DNA of 64,000 nucleotides, from NCBI RefSeq assembly GCF_000006565.2, contig NC_031478.1:40411-104410 (forward strand). Direction: 5' to 3'. The DNA is from Toxoplasma gondii ME49 (taxonomy: Eukaryota > Apicomplexa > Conoidasida > Eucoccidiorida > Sarcocystidae). Numbering within the stretch: the first letter of the stretch is position 1; the number at the start of each line of letters is the position of its first letter. Below are positions 12,222-25,262 of this stretch, one piece after another. The translations under genes and the position numbers were made by a program. The notes beneath the pieces were generated by a model. That model saw nothing but the letters and a program-made list of their open reading frames with translations, made no database searches and was not told the DNA's origin.

Positions 12222-12629
12222 TCATCGAATACTCTTGTAGCTATTCTTTTCCGACGGAAGCTCAGCCATTCTTTCGCAGCAACCGCAAACCACCACTATG
12301 TGCCAAAAAGTCTGCCTGCGACGTAAAATTGATGGCACTGTCCTCTAGCAGAACCCACATGGCATGCTGTCTCTGCTCCTGCTTACATCACTTCAGACCA
12401 GCGGCTTTTTGTGGCTGCATGCGCTTACCTTCTGCGACAAAGGCAAGCGTCAAATGTCATAGGAATGTGAGGTGCGTCGGAAATATCGGGGCACATACAG
12501 GAAACGATCCATATCCCTCTTGATGATATCCTTGATACGATAACACAGATTGGCGGTGTATTTTCAGTAGAGTCCAATCGGCACCTCCACTGTAGAGCGG
12601 GTGCCACAGGCATTTGATCCATTTCCAAT
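12222..12629 (-). CDS. 3' part of a spliced gene, product unknown (partial)
   Basis: Two minus-strand exons can be joined. Exon 12429-12629 follows the acceptor 'ggcttatattcag' and ends at a strong donor, GTAAGC. Exon 12222-12315 follows the acceptor 'acgtcgcag' and ends at TGA; phase 2 agrees across the intron. The second exon encodes about 30 residues, starting with a short hydrophobic run (FWHIVVVCGCC) and ending in a charged tail. A competing reading uses the internal donor GTATGT in exon 12429-12629 with the same acceptor, giving a different frame that is also open. The orientation is thus better supported than the protein. Upstream exons probably lie at 12.8-14.1 kb. No family recognised. 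Confidence 0.4.
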
Positions 12630-12825
12630 CTGAATATAAGCCACTGCTTAGGCAATAATCCGTGGCGACTGTTAACCCCTTCAGTGCTGCAGGTTTGGTC
12701 TCCTAGTCAACCCTGTATGCATAGAAGGCAGTCAGTACTCGCGTCAATATTCTGCGATCAAACTCTTTGCCAGAGAGATACACGGATGATGCCTCTCACT
12801 GAGTAAAATCCAGCCAGTGGAGCAT

Positions 12826-14145
12826 CTAGTTTGTCGTCTTTCTGGTGGCTCGTATCCAGGGAGTCGTACCTCTGTCACAAGGTGCAGAGCTCAGCCTGAT
12901 CCACAAGGGCGGTTTCATGTTTGCAGCTTCCGCCTGCATCCCGTCCATGAGCTTACGAATTGCGTCCGTGAACTCAGTCCTTACTATCTGATATACAACG
13001 AACCCGATTGTACAGAGTATGAACTTAAATTGAGCTCTCGAGTAAATACGATCCTTGCACGCATTAATTATGTCCACCTGTGCATCTAAGTTGATACTCG
13101 ATTGCATGTGATAGTCAGTAATTTCCCAGCTAACTCGACATCACAAACGTTGCGACGGGCGAAGGCAAAACAGCGGACGTCGTTAACAGGGGTGGGGGTA
13201 CACACCACTACTCCCCGATAAGCACGACAGATCTTTTGCACCAAATGATTCCAAAGACCGGTGTATTCTCAACAACAGATCATGTCGCAATTGTGGCGAC
13301 GCCATGACAGAGTCACCCTCAACAATATAAGCGAGCACCACCCAACAGCAGCAAGACTGGCTGCGCAAGAAAGAACCGTGCTCACTTGGAGACGGGTTCA
13401 CGGGTCAGCTCATAATGGCACTCTGTACAGAGCAAGAGCTTTGCCCCGAGTCAACTTGATTTCTTCTTTTTCGTGCTTCTTTTGTCTAAACATGCAAATT
13501 TTTCCTTTAGTAAGAAACCGTTATCTACATCGTAACTGAGGTTGGGTGTTTGCCGGACCAGCATTAACTGTGCGATGAAAATAAAGAAACGTTTTGCTGT
13601 CGCATAAATCCCGCCCGTCGACGAACAAACTGAGATGTTCTTCATGAAAAAAACGTGCGTCGTATCCTCTGGGTCAATGCTGGGTGTGAGAGATCGTACC
13701 ATAATAACCTGAGCCGGTTGACATCCGAGAAAATGAAATTCCCGTCGTGGTTATTTGCATATAAACCACCCCCTTCCAGGATGTGTTCGTTGGCTTTGTT
13801 TTGCAGGCAACGTGGATAATATACGGCCCTGAATCGTGTCTCCAACAATTCTGCGGTGACAGTGTTTAAGACTATTTCAAAACCACACCTGTTACTAACC
13901 CAGATCCAACGTTACGGAGAGGATCATTGGACGAGGAATGTGCAGTGAGCAAGGTATGCAGTAGCAATTAACAGATTCATTCCAAATATGACTTTTGCTC
14001 CTTCAACGAATTGCCACAATGTCCTCGAGAAAAATGCATTGGTCCTAAACAGTATATTGCTAATCGCGTCACACACCCGCATATCATATTGAGGGCGCAC
14101 ACCCACGACAGCAGACTTTGTCAGATTTAAAGCTAGGGCGTCCAC
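12826..14145 (-). CDS. Cluster of minus-strand coding-like exons, probably 5' part of the gene above
   Basis: Successive open minus-strand segments look protein-like: 13924-14145 (73 codons, with a hydrophobic stretch near the end), 13642-13848, 13451-13702 (ends in a run of Lys/Ser), 13183-13320 and 12826-12985. The last has the pyrimidine-bearing acceptor 'ttcgttgtatatcag' and an internal GTAAGC donor. I could not find a single set of junctions that keeps phase through all of them, so exon limits are not given. They could belong to one gene with 12222-12629 or be remnants of one. Confidence 0.3.
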
Positions 14146-15282
14146 GAGATCGATTCATCAAAGACAAGTCTCACCAGCGCGTCACACAGAGAAGGAACCA
14201 CCTTCGGGGGTACCGTGATAGATGACCAAGAAAAGCCATGCCTCAAAGAATAATGGCCAAATCACCGCATCATGTCTTCGCATCTAAAAATGCGGAAACA
14301 ATCCCTTAACGCAAGTACCGCGAATTCAACAGTTTTTCGAGGATAGACACGATATCTGTCTGCAAGCGCAACCGTTTTATTTTGTTTCTATATTGATCGC
14401 TTTCAGCTATCTCCGCTGGCTTTATCCATCTGAAAAGAAACGCCAGTCACCATCCTACCACATTGTAGCTTTTTTCCTACTCTCTGTCACCTACCTCGCA
14501 ATTGCGGACCCGGTGCACGCTTCACTCCCATTCGTGTACGTATCTATCAGCATGGGAACGGGACGTACGTAAGGCACACCTATTTCACTTACCAGCTGCG
14601 ACGACAAACACATGGGTAACACTATGGACTACCGTATAACCAGGAGTTGTGATACAGAAACGAGCTGTATTTGCAGCGCATGTTGGCCAACGAAAAGCGT
14701 ACCATCTGGGAAATAATAGTGACGGCACCGGCCGACGCAGAACGCTGCGTATGGCAGATCAGTGGATTTTTGTAGAGCAGACACAATTAGTGCTGCACCT
14801 CAGGGGCGCACAAAGAAAAACAGTTGTTCGGCCGCTAGAACCCAACGAAACGGGACTACTGATTATACACTACTGATAGGAAGCAGCAGAGGGAAAACTT
14901 CAGAGTCGTTCACGTCCCGACACGACGTTTGGAAGACTCTGGATATCGCAATGCCACCTGTGTGCAATAAAGGTAAGAGTGAGCCTAGAAAAAAGGTATT
15001 CTTAACGATGCGTCGGTAGGCTCAGTCTGTCCTTCTTTCAGCACATCACGCAACTGCTGAACTAAAGCGTCCTGCGACCTAAAACGTCCAAGCTTATGTC
15101 GATGTTGTTATTTATCCGTCATTTATGCCGACAACGCTACCTGAGATATTTCTACCACCGCTTACTCAGCATTTCCACTACTTGAGGCATGCGGTCCACA
15201 TTCTCAATCATGATTATGCATCGACAAAGTGTTACAGAAATGCAAATACCTGTTCTTCTTTAGTTCAGGAGACAGCGGCTGA
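14146..15282. other. Unique sequence without a supported gene
   Basis: AT-richer than the satellites and with only short open frames (up to 85 codons). No repeat, splice-site chain or RNA gene could be recognised. If the minus-strand gene to the left is real, its promoter would be expected in the left end of this stretch. Confidence 0.45.
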
Positions 15283-15720
15283 TTACTCACTGCCTAAGGA
15301 GGCGGACAGTAGAAGCAGGTGTTCTGTTGAGAAATCGTGATGAACAACTGAGGGGGAGCGTAGCCACTCGTAGATTTGCACCGCCACGTGTCGTATAGCA
15401 AGCGGGCCAGTGCCGCTGGTAGTAGGAAGGCCGGTTCTTTGTAGCTTCCAAAAAATACGAGATAAACACATGAGAGGAGTGAGAGTTGATTCAGTACCAC
15501 CAAAATGTGTGCAGAAGGACTCTATGAGCTTTAATTTAGCAAAGTGTGCAAACGTATCAATAGCAACAACGTAGCGAGAAACGAGACACTTCGTTTTTGT
15601 GTGCAGCCACATCGCTGAGCGAGTTGAGCGAAGCCTTGATAAAAAAATAACTTGCTTCAGTGCCGCCGTACTAGCTGGAACAAACGTAATCTCGCAACGG
15701 GCACCATCACAAATTCGCAC
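15283..15720 (-). CDS. Coding-like open segment of 145 codons
   Basis: One of the longest open frames outside the satellites. The segment starts with a non-ATG codon, so if real it is an exon or begins at an internal ATG. The translation has a normal residue mix without low-complexity bias, contains several Cys and His, and ends in a Leu/Ser-rich tail before TAA. Its upstream end overlaps a plus-strand frame at 15652-15981, so at most one of the two is coding there. Product unknown. Confidence 0.3.
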   Translation of the reverse strand: MRICDGARCEITFVPASTAALKQVIFLSRLRSTRSAMWLHTKTKCLVSRYVVAIDTFAHFAKLKLIESFCTHFGGTESTLTPLMCLSRIFWKLQRTGLPTTSGTGPLAIRHVAVQIYEWLRSPSVVHHDFSTEHLLLLSASLGSE

Positions 15721-15810
15721 TGCTATACACGAAATGCGACGGTTAACAGGCAGGCCAGCCTAAGTCCCAAGGGATCTCAGACGCACGCCGGTAATCGACA
15801 AGCCACGGTT

Positions 15811-15981
15811 ATGGCCTTGACCGCAGAGAAAGAAAAAGTTGTTCGCTTCAAAATTCAAGAGGCTACCCCGATTCATTCATTATCACAGAAGCCAAATGAG
15901 TCAGCTGAAGGCGCTCTGGAGATAGTGTATTACACCAGCATCTATTCTGGTTCTCTCAATATCCAGCATTATGTGTTATAA
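15811..15981 (+). CDS. Small coding-like frame of 56 residues, possible last exon
   Basis: The segment opens with ATG in a purine-rich context at 15811 and ends with TAA at 15981. It is charged at the start (TAEKEKVVRFKIQE) and has a Tyr/Ser-rich end. The frame is open further upstream to 15652, and a GTAATC donor-like site lies just upstream at 15790, so exon structure is uncertain. No family recognised. Confidence 0.25.
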   Translation: MALTAEKEKVVRFKIQEATPIHSLSQKPNESAEGALEIVYYTSIYSGSLNIQHYVL

Positions 15982-17951
15982 ATTTGTCATATATCTTATT
16001 TCGGTGTAGATTCTCAAGCTTGCGCGTACAACCTGTGGGTAAGTAAATTGCGATCTCGCGCGAGGTCATTCATGAATAGCATGAACGAAAAAGTCGTCCT
16101 CAGACTTCTTTTATGATCACGGCGGCACGTCCACATTGACTAGCTCGCAGCTTCATAACCGAGGCCTACCATTTGCCGCAGTAGTACGTCAGGACAAGTG
16201 GGTTCTTACAGCGTACACACCATATTACAAGGTAGACAACCAGGGATTCGCATGAGAGCAGAAGCAGAATTGGTAGGGCAGTCTTGGCGCTACAAAACGT
16301 TCTATGACAGTGTATTTGTGCCACATTTCTTGAAATATAAGGGCTCTGCTGGCTAGGCATAACACAATCCAGCAGACTTTAGAGGCTTACAATCTGTCGG
16401 TGTATACCCCGAAAAAAGGTCATTTTGACTTCACTTACCAACATGAGGTATCGAGTCGCGTCGGTGGCGACGTAGTGTGTGCGGTCAGGGTGTTGCTGGT
16501 TGTGTGCATCGGCTCAGCGCTTACTGCCTAATTGTAAATGACGAAGAGCCAACAGAAACCAGTTTTTTCCATTGCACCATCTGTTGCGTTCTCCGACCTG
16601 TTGCTACACGGCGTAGGTAAGCAGAAGATGGGACCGACCCATGTCAGCATTTTTTCGCTCACGGCCTGCACCGGTGAAGAGAAATTGTGCAACTCCAAGA
16701 TGTGGCTCCCAACAGTTCGCTGCAGGAACGGTGAAACAAGACAAATGATCAGCAATAATCCAGTTGTCTAATGAATGCCAGAGTGGCACATGCGTTCAGA
16801 TTATGTCAACGCGTAACTGCCTTGTCAAACCCTGTAGACTCTTCTCGTGTTGAGCTCATACAGCTGAATCCCTTCACAAAAAGAACTCATGTAAACGACA
16901 TCCAGTGATATTCTGTTCAGAACCTCTACACATCATGCTACGCAGTCTACAACTGCATTATCACCATTGACCAGTGTCTGTGTTTCCGTAAAGAGTCGTT
17001 TGCCTAGTTGACTGTCTGCGAGGCCCTGCTTTTTCACTTTTTTGATCAGTTCATACACTGTGATGTATGCGGTTATGTACCGAAGAAATGATTTAATTTT
17101 GGTTCAGCGGTTCTCCCAACCTGAAGTTGTAGTGAGGTTTGGATTTGTTTTGTACAGCACGAAATGCTAGCTTGCTTGACGGGCAAGACGCGTTTGTGAG
17201 GGCGCACAACCCCGACTAGGACGGTTGCTCTTAATTGCAGCGCATGAAGACTGAACGCGAAAGTGGCGGCACACGCTGATTCAAGCATAACCACGATTCG
17301 GGCGAAAATGGTGTGCTACATGCAGCAGTTACGAGCAGGATGAGATGATGTATTTAAGCTAGATATATTCCTCTTGAGAGCGAAATGATACAGACTCAAG
17401 CACCCACCCGAGGGGCTCTCTAAGTAATACGTTCACTGTGATGTGATTTGCTTGGTTACCTTGCGAATGAAGTTAAATCAAAATCCGCTGGCATTCTGGC
17501 GTTAAAGTGTATGGCTAGATTCTTTTTTTGGATCGTGCTTGGTATCGCCTCCCTGAGCACCGGTACCCACATTTGTTTACGTCCTCTGTGTCGCATCATG
17601 AAGATGCCATTTCACCTGCACAGAGTCGGCATCTGCCTTTTCAGGATCAACTGTATGATGTCCCTGCTCCTCCGGTCAGTGGTGGATCCTATTTCTACCT
17701 GACCAAAAGCAAAAACTGCGCCTCTGTATTTAGGACCTGAAACGTTAGCTCGGGTGTTGACAGACGGTGTCCCCCTTCGTTCTACAATGCAGGTGGACTC
17801 TTTTTCGCACGGCGAGCTGCCGTTGACCAACCCTACCACAGTGGTCAGGTTCTGTCGTGTTTGTGGCTAATACAAAAATTACGGGAAGATCCAGAACAAC
17901 GGGTGGCTCGATGCAGAGGCGAAATGCAGTCTTATCCGTCAGTATAATCTA
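15982..17951. other. Unique sequence without a supported gene
   Basis: Only short and conflicting open frames (up to 84 codons). No tandem repeats, RNA genes or phase-consistent exon chains were found by eye. Confidence 0.4.
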
Positions 17952-18299
17952 TCAGTGCGCAGTCACTGCACCCGTGTCACCGCGTACAGTCTTCAAGAAC
18001 ACATGAAACGAAACAGTCATGATCAATATTAAGCGAGAAGTCATGGAATAACAATTTCTACGGCCAAATTGCCGACAGGTTCCGTAACATAACAAGGAAG
18101 CAATCTGTGCCCCTGTAAGTGAGTTCAACATGTAGTGCTTTGCACGTTCATCGGCGAAGCACACATTTTGTGATGACCACATCCCCCAATCCTCCATCGC
18201 TTTTTTAAAACTGGAAGGTAGGCGTAACAATCGCGAGACTAGAGAGACACGTTGTGCGTACGAAATATGTGTACTTATATCCCTTTTCCCCGCTGGCAT
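17952..18299 (-). CDS. Coding-like frame of 115 residues, unknown product
   Basis: A minus-strand frame runs from an ATG at 18299 to TGA at 17952. The predicted protein is basic, has a Cys-containing middle, and carries one hydrophobic segment near the C-terminus (around RLILIMTVSFHVFL), which could be a membrane anchor. A second minus-strand frame (18301-18498) lies immediately upstream and may be an earlier exon. A plus-strand donor-like GTAAGTGAG at 18117 runs against it, so strand assignment is not certain. Confidence 0.28.
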   Translation of the reverse strand: MPAGKRDISTHISYAQRVSLVSRLLRLPSSFKKAMEDWGMWSSQNVCFADERAKHYMLNSLTGAQIASLLCYGTCRQFGRRNCYSMTSRLILIMTVSFHVFLKTVRGDTGAVTAH

Positions 18300-18499
18300 A
18301 TCAGACCAGCTCACTGCTGAGAAAAGCTTCCTTGTTTGAAGAAGTCATCGGGAAGATATAAGTTTGTTTCTTCCGTGACACACGGCGAAGGCAATGGATC
18401 GCCTGCAGTGCACGATCAGAATAGCTTTCAGTGACCCCACGAAGTATGCTGAGGCACGGATGATGATATAGCATTGCATCCTTCTGTGTACTGTTCAAT

Positions 18500-21400
18500 T
18501 GCCCGTTACCTCATGTTGACGCAACGCTATACTAGGCTACGTTCCTTCAGCGTACCCATTGCACAGGTCTAATGTAGACGACTTGCTACTGTTCCGGTTT
18601 CATCGAGAGTAAAAGGGAAGAAGTGTACGCACAACCAGCTCCCGAAAGAAGTGACAGTTTGCCCATATATCAGTCGCCGCAAGGATGAGATTGTGTGTCC
18701 TGTCTATTCACTGATCGCAGCTACGCAGCAGCCCGCTGCGGCCTCAGGTCGAGTGGCTCTTTTCATGCGTGCTTACGACCTGTATTTTAGAGCAGGTTGT
18801 ACGGCGTGGCTGTCAATGTCGACTTCCGTCAGGTGTAGAGTAGTGAACTCGAAAACGCTAACGGATGCTATCACTTTAGTCTACTGCTCCAAAGTACGGG
18901 ACATCTGCAGATTGGTAAGCGGCACCAAGGTAAACTTTGTGCTCACCTTCTTCGCCTTGAGACATCGGTCCGAGCGAGATATAATGGAAACCATCCGTGT
19001 CCTTTTAGTAGAAAGCGTTTACTCCGTGAACAACGCCGAGATCTCTTCAGCGTAGGCAGCCAAGGTAGCCTCAGCGACTCGGCAGCCACCTTCCTGATTG
19101 TATCCGTCTGAATCATTTTCGGTTCGCTGGAGTCCATCGAGAGCTTTGCGGTGTTGTCACACGGAAAAACTTGGAGTGGTTCGTACCCCTGGCAAACACA
19201 CGTCCTTCCACGGGACTATGGTGTCCGTAGACACAACCACATGGCTAATCCCATGACACTTCGCAAGATATCCACGCTGTCGCATCTCAAAAAAACAATT
19301 AAGGACTCACATTCTTTGACTCATAAGTGCAACAAAGCTGCTGCAGCTATTGCACAAAGGGCGACAACGAATGGGTGGAGACGTCCAGAATAACCAATGA
19401 ACGTCTTTTCACCTGAGAAAATACACACCTGAGTTTTCAGATTTTGGAGATAGCTCAGAGAAGGTCGCGCTGTGACGTCCCTCAGCAAGGTATGTTCCTC
19501 CAGTCCAGTACCGTGTCGATGTGAAGACGACTATTGCCACTTCGTTTACCCCAAAAACAGCATTCGCCATCGTCAAGTGGCGGTCACGACAATGAGCATT
19601 CAAACTCGTCTGCTATAGCTTGCGCGCCGTCTTGCCTAATTGAGACGCCACCTTCCTGGACGGCAGGTGCCTTCGCGCGAGTCGACAAAAACTCGTAACA
19701 ATCTGCCGACTCTACCATTCCCCTGCAACAGGAAGTGATGCTTTAGTAGCTGCCCTTCAGTCACCGAAAGGCGAATTTCTATTGGCGAATCAACAATAAC
19801 GCACGAAATGTTCATCATCAGTAAGTACGCGCTCGGGGCTTGCATCGTGATATCGAACACAAACACAAGTTGTATAAAAGGTTGTCGACACTAAGATATT
19901 GCATTTGAGGACGAATTTCAGGAAAGCGTGTCTGCACAGAAAAAACATTTATCAGTAATGTTTCGTCAGCACGTCACAGCGTGTGTCCTCACAAAGGCTG
20001 TGGTTGTGTGTGATAACGGACTGACACCAAATCGTCTTACAATCTTCCATGTCAATTGGAAAATGCGCGTTCGACCCATTTCCGGAACAAAACTAGCGGG
20101 AGGCTATTTGGTCTTTTATCCTGAAAACGTGATAATTAGTCCTGCGAGGCCCCCTGCCTCCAAAAGGATGTCTTACGAAGTGCTGGCATGTGCGGCTGTT
20201 TCACCCAACGCGTGACAATCCAAACAACAGCCCACTGACCTTTTGACCCACAGTTGCATATTCACTACCATCTAGTAACCAAACTCGATACTTTTTCAGC
20301 TTTGGCACTCGCCAAAAGGGCTCCAGCAAGCTCATGCACGCTTAACTGTGCCCAGCTGGTTCCATTGTAGAGATTAGCTTCGGGAATAGTGGGATGATCA
20401 AAGGCACTCGCAAATGAAGAGTGATGTATGCCACATATTCAGCCCGCTACGTGAGACCAACCTGGTTCGGAAGTGACACACCTGTCAAAGCGCCCCCGTT
20501 CTCTCTCAGAGCGATTAACCGTCCGCACCACGTACCGCTAGAAGCTGTGTTTCGGCGTCGACAGCGTGGAATATTTAGAAATGTACAGAGTATGCTGCCC
20601 ATAAATCTCTTGAGCGCTCTAAGTGTACACCTGATCGTTCTGCCATGTTCGCACCATTATGTTAGGAACAACACAAAACCTCTGAGTACTTCTATTATAC
20701 AAGAGTCGTGTTTCTTCCGCTCAGCGTTCTTGTGGAGGCATCGTAGATCCAGTCAGCTGTCTACTAGTGTTCGTCCTTCTCGTAGCCATAGTCACACATA
20801 CGCATGTGGTTTCCGGTGGAGTCTGTAATTTAATTCGAAGCAACGTGACGGGCGATGTGGACAAGGCTCGAAGCAGTCTTCATCTGAATGGCGGCACCAC
20901 ATTCGTCAACGACTCCCGTCTTAATAACCGATACGGCACTCTCACAGTGCCCAAGTAGCCACAGCAAGACCAAGCAAAATGAGCCTGATACGGTTGACCC
21001 TTGAGCGGTGAAGCTGCGATTGATTTGAAACTCCGAATCAGGAAGACGGTACGACGACAGGCAGAATCACAACACTGTTTTCCAGTGAACAGCTCCAGCA
21101 CTATCTCTCGCAAAATCGTCTTGGAGCAAAAAAATCCGGAACCGCTCTTGTGTGTGGGAGGACCACAAGAAGCCAGGAGGGGTTCTGAGTACAGACGGTG
21201 TGCCTCTCTCCACAGCAACAATCTTGCCTGAGGTAAACTCCATATTCCCCACACATGACGAATAGGTGGCGCTCCGTACATCCAATGGTTTCCTGAGTTT
21301 TTGCCTCTCTCTCTCTCGGGCTCTCATATGCGTGTATGCATGTGTACAATAGCGATGCATCGCCTGAACAACGGGGCAGCCCGTGCTGTGATTACGACCC

Positions 21401-21590
21401 AGACAAGTACCGTTCAACATTGATTTGTGCTGCCCCTCACTTGCCGCAATCCATTTTATATGTGACAATTCTGAGTACCTGCTGACAAGGCACTGTCGTG
21501 TTTGCTGAGACACGACGTAGCCTGTGTGCGTTCCGTATCCTGAGTCCCCTCCGCCTAAACTGACAAGGGCTGTTGGTGCACCCCGACGCA
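18500..21590. other. Unique sequence without a firm gene
   Basis: Coding-like frames appear at 18651-19055 (+, 134 codons, non-ATG start), 19928-20215 (+), 20421-20828 (+) and 21067-21594 (-, 175 codons). None could be given a start and splice sites that agree. The 21067 frame includes a low-complexity 'ctctctctctc' run at 21307. Exons may exist here, but I cannot place them. Confidence 0.35.
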
Positions 21591-21896
21591 TCATATCCGT
21601 TCCTCACAACTCTGAATTTTTTTTTGTGAGGCTGCTACACTCTTCAGCGGTTTGAGACATTCCTCGCTACTCAGCGGCGAGACAGGAGGAACCAAATACA
21701 CATGTCTTAGGCGCTGGCACAGTGACCGGTGATACATCTCGTGATGGCCACGTTTTTGCGCGTGTTTAGGACAGCCATGCAATTCTAGTTGAAAAAACTC
21801 CAATTCACTATCGGAACCTCTTCGTACTGTAGTCCCGTCACTTACTTTTTGAGAGTTGATTGCCCATGTGGTTCTCGAAGTACTGTTTGGGCACAT
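21591..21896 (-). CDS. Coding-like 3' exon of about 101 codons, product unknown
   Basis: A minus-strand frame ends at TGA at 21591 and has a hydrophilic, mixed-charge translation with six Cys and a C-terminal Lys/Ser/Glu tail. A perfect GTAAGTG donor-like site sits inside it near 21840, and the next frame upstream (to about 22020) is open and protein-like up to that site. The segment could therefore be two exons with a very short intron or one continuous exon. There is no ATG at the upstream edge, so the gene must begin further to the right. No recognisable domain. Confidence 0.33.
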   Translation of the reverse strand: MCPNSTSRTTWAINSQKVSDGTTVRRGSDSELEFFQLELHGCPKHAQKRGHHEMYHRSLCQRLRHVYLVPPVSPLSSEECLKPLKSVAASQKKIQSCEERI

Positions 21897-23869
21897 AATT
21901 CTTTACCATTCCCAGTACCAGATCCACGTTTCAGGTGTGGCATTGAGCACGGGCCTTCTGGAACTATAGTTTCATGCCAGGCGAAGAACGAGTGCCGATT
22001 TCTACTCCCCAAATGTTCAGTCTCTCATCGGTGGACCGCTGAGTTTGTCCCAATATGCAAGCTTCCGTTGTTGGCACCTGGGCTGACCATCAGCTGAATA
22101 AATAGTGCTACAAACGACGGCAGCACCGTTTCAGCGTATTCACTTTCTCTGTGCGCCCGCTGAATGTGGGTAGACATTGATACGAAGCGGCACGTGCTCA
22201 GGTATGCGGTGAAATGTGCGCTCGTAAAGACACATGACAAATGTCCACGCGCTCTTGACCGGCTCTGTAGAAGGCGCTATGGAGAACTAGTTCTTGATCC
22301 TGTAGGCAAGCCCTATTTTTCCAATTTATTCCAGTGGCAGAAACGTACTTCCTGTTCATTGAGGTCGCATGACAACGTAAACATGGGATAGTGGAATCTG
22401 CGAATCTCTCACGCGCTTCATGGATTCTATGTACGAGAACAGAAAACCGACCAAGCCGGAAAAATATTCATAAATCAATTGAATTCTGCGTCATGGCGCA
22501 CTATTTATTATCTACGCCAACACACCGAGTGGAACATTTTTCCAAGCATTCAAACCGGTACCGTCGACATGAACAAGATGAGGTAGCCGCATCGCAAAAC
22601 GAGATTGCAGCCGCTCTCTTTCCTCACATCGTACTAAGCAAATACTGTCTCGTTACAACTGATCCGCGATCGCGAACTGTGTATGTCTGGATATAACTTC
22701 AGTTATGAGATAAAAGCTGTCAAAGGAGGTAACCTGCGCGACCACCAAAGAACAAAATCATCGAAACCGAGCTGGCAGGAAAGAAGCGAATCAAACAAGC
22801 GTTCTTTTAAAGTTGCAATAGTAACGATGTGAAAATCCGCAAGTTTCAGGCGATCTCTGTAAGCTCTCCAGTGCATTACGTGCTGATGTCGGACCTGGGC
22901 CAGTTACGTAGTATATTTACAGGAGAGTTCTAACGCATCGATGTGTCTCACTAATATAAATACTATTTGCCTATCTCTTTGAGTAGTGGAAAAGATACGA
23001 AGGCTGTGATGGCGACGTTTAAGCCTTCCGCCTCCATGAACTCCCATCTTCTCCACCAGAGCTGGTAGAAAAAAGCCACCTTCACCTTAAGTAAGAAGAC
23101 CGGTTTGTCACATACCAACACCATCACCTGAAGTGGCTACAAACGCGCAACTCAGTTGTCAATAGGCCACAGGCGGAATAATTGATACATGCATGTTTCG
23201 AACTGACCGTGACTATTTAAGAGGGGCACCTTGGTACAACGCGCGAATTCGAGCCTTACGCGGCAGCCACCACGGCCGCAGTAGCATTGTATTGAGTGCG
23301 TGTGGATGTTACATGTACGTGCGACGATGACGGGGGCGCAGGAGAGCAACGCTCGACCGTGGTAGATAAAACAAAGCACCATTCGTCGATTTCCAACAGA
23401 GGTCAGCAGTGACGTTATGCCTGAAGTTACGTGTGTATTGCTTTGATCCAAACGTACCGTCACGCCATCCTGAAGCGAAGGCCCACTATATAAGACGACA
23501 ATGACGTTCCAGCGAATCCGTTAGTCAAACAGAGCTTTTTTTCTGAGACTGTATTGCGTATCTGTGCATTTAGTCAGGTGAAGTATTGGCCACGGACTCA
23601 AATTCTGTGCGAGGTGCTTTCGCATCCAAGGGCATCACACGCGAGCTCCGGCTGCTTCAGCCGACGATGGACACATATCTCAGAATACGCAGACCCGGAG
23701 AGATGGATAGATGCTTAGAGTTGTGCATCCTCTATTCCTCTACGCGAGTCCACTACAAACGGCTACCCTACAGGATGGCATTCTTTGAAACCTCCAGTGT
23801 TCCCCGCTTGCTGCGGAGCTAAGCCATTGCCATCACCGAAAATTTTATTAGGACAACGGCTCCACCTAA
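21897..23869. other. Unique sequence leading into the 239-bp satellite
   Basis: Short conflicting frames only, for example 21789-22097 (+, Cys-rich, non-ATG start) and 23152-23463 (-). No repeat structure until about 23870. I see nothing that can be called with confidence. Confidence 0.4.
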
Positions 23870-24043
23870 CGCATTACCTGCGATGAGGCAACACAACACT
23901 ACCATCCACCGCCACTGTATCGCATCCCAAAACAGCAACCCACTTCAGAGACGCCTTGAAACACAAAAACGACCTGCAGACCCTAGCAGGGAACCACAAC
24001 GATCCGCGCCTTATGCGGAAGCTAACAACCACTTTCCGATGAT
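23870..24043. repeat. Decayed left flank of the 239-bp satellite
   Basis: The last 40-50 bases before the core still match the end of a 239-bp unit (the 'accacttt-ccgatgatgctctgatac' block, with changes), and the part before it shows scattered similarity only. It looks like one old edge copy. Confidence 0.5.
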
Positions 24044-25262
24044 GCTCTGATACTAATCTCTCGGTCGTTCTCAAATCAGAGGAGACATCATCTCCTCGCG
24101 CACGGAAGTGCCTGACCAGCCGTGTTCATCTTTCTCTCCCACTCCACTCTCCCCAACATTCTCCCACGGCACCCGTCGGCTCTCGCTCAACCGCATGTAC
24201 ATCTCCACGCAGCAGAAGAAATCCAACGGGAATCAAAAGCGGCCCTCACTTCCTGCATCTGACCACAACCGATTCCGACGATGCTCTGATACTAATCTCT
24301 CGGTCGTTCTCAAATCAGAGGAGACATCATCTCCTCGCGCACGGAAGTGCCTGACCAGCCGTGTTCATCTTTCTCTCCCACTCCACTCTCCCCAACATTC
24401 TCCCACGGCACCCGTCGGCCCTCGCTCAACCGCATGTACATCTCCACGCAGCAGAAGAAATCCAACGGGAATCAAAAGCGGCCCTCACTTCCTGCATCTG
24501 ACCACAACCGATTCCGACGATGCTCTGATACTAATCTCTCGGTCGTTCTCAAATCAGAGGAGACATCATGCCCTCGCGCACGGAAGTGCCTGACCAGCCG
24601 TGTTCATCTTTCTCTCCCACTCCACTCTCCCCAACATTCTCCCACGGCACCCGTCGGCTCTCGCTCAACCGCATGTACATCTCCACGCAGCAGAAGAAAT
24701 CCAACGGGAATCAAAAGCGGCCCTCACTTCCTGCATCTGACCACAACCGATTCCGACGATGCTCTGATACTAATATCTCGGTCGTTCTCAAATCAGAGGA
24801 GACATCATGCCCTCGCGCACGGAAGTGCCTGACCAGCCGTGTTCATCTTTCTCTCCCACTCCACTCTCCCCAACATTCTCCCACGGCACCCGTCGGCTCT
24901 CGCTCAACCGCATGTACATCTCCACGCAGCAGAAGAAATCCAACGGGAATCAAAAGCGGCCCTCACTTCCTGCATCTGACCACAACCGATTCCGACGATG
25001 CTCTGATACTAATCTCTCGGTCGTTCTCAAATCAGAGGAGACATCATCTCCTCGCGCACGGAAGTGCCTGACCAGCCGTGTTCATCTTTCTCTCCCACTC
25101 CACTCTCCCCAACATTCTCCCACGGCACCCGTCGGCTCTCGCTCAACCGCATGTACATCTCCACGCAGCAGAAGAAATCCAACGGGAATCAAAAGCGGCC
25201 CTCACTTCCTGCATCTGACCACAACCGATTCCGACGATGCTCTGATACTAATCTCTCGGTCG
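24044..25262. repeat. 239-bp satellite, 5.1 tandem units
   Basis: Units begin at 24044, 24283, 24522, 24761 and 25000, with a partial sixth from 25239. Units are almost identical; differences include 'tct' against 'gcc' near the start of the SacI-like block and single substitutions. One unit holds 89 C and 42 G on the plus strand by hand count, a strong strand bias. Since 239 is 3x79+2, each frame changes register from unit to unit, and the repeated 156-167-codon open frames here are a side effect of the low stop-codon content, not genes. Confidence 0.97.
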
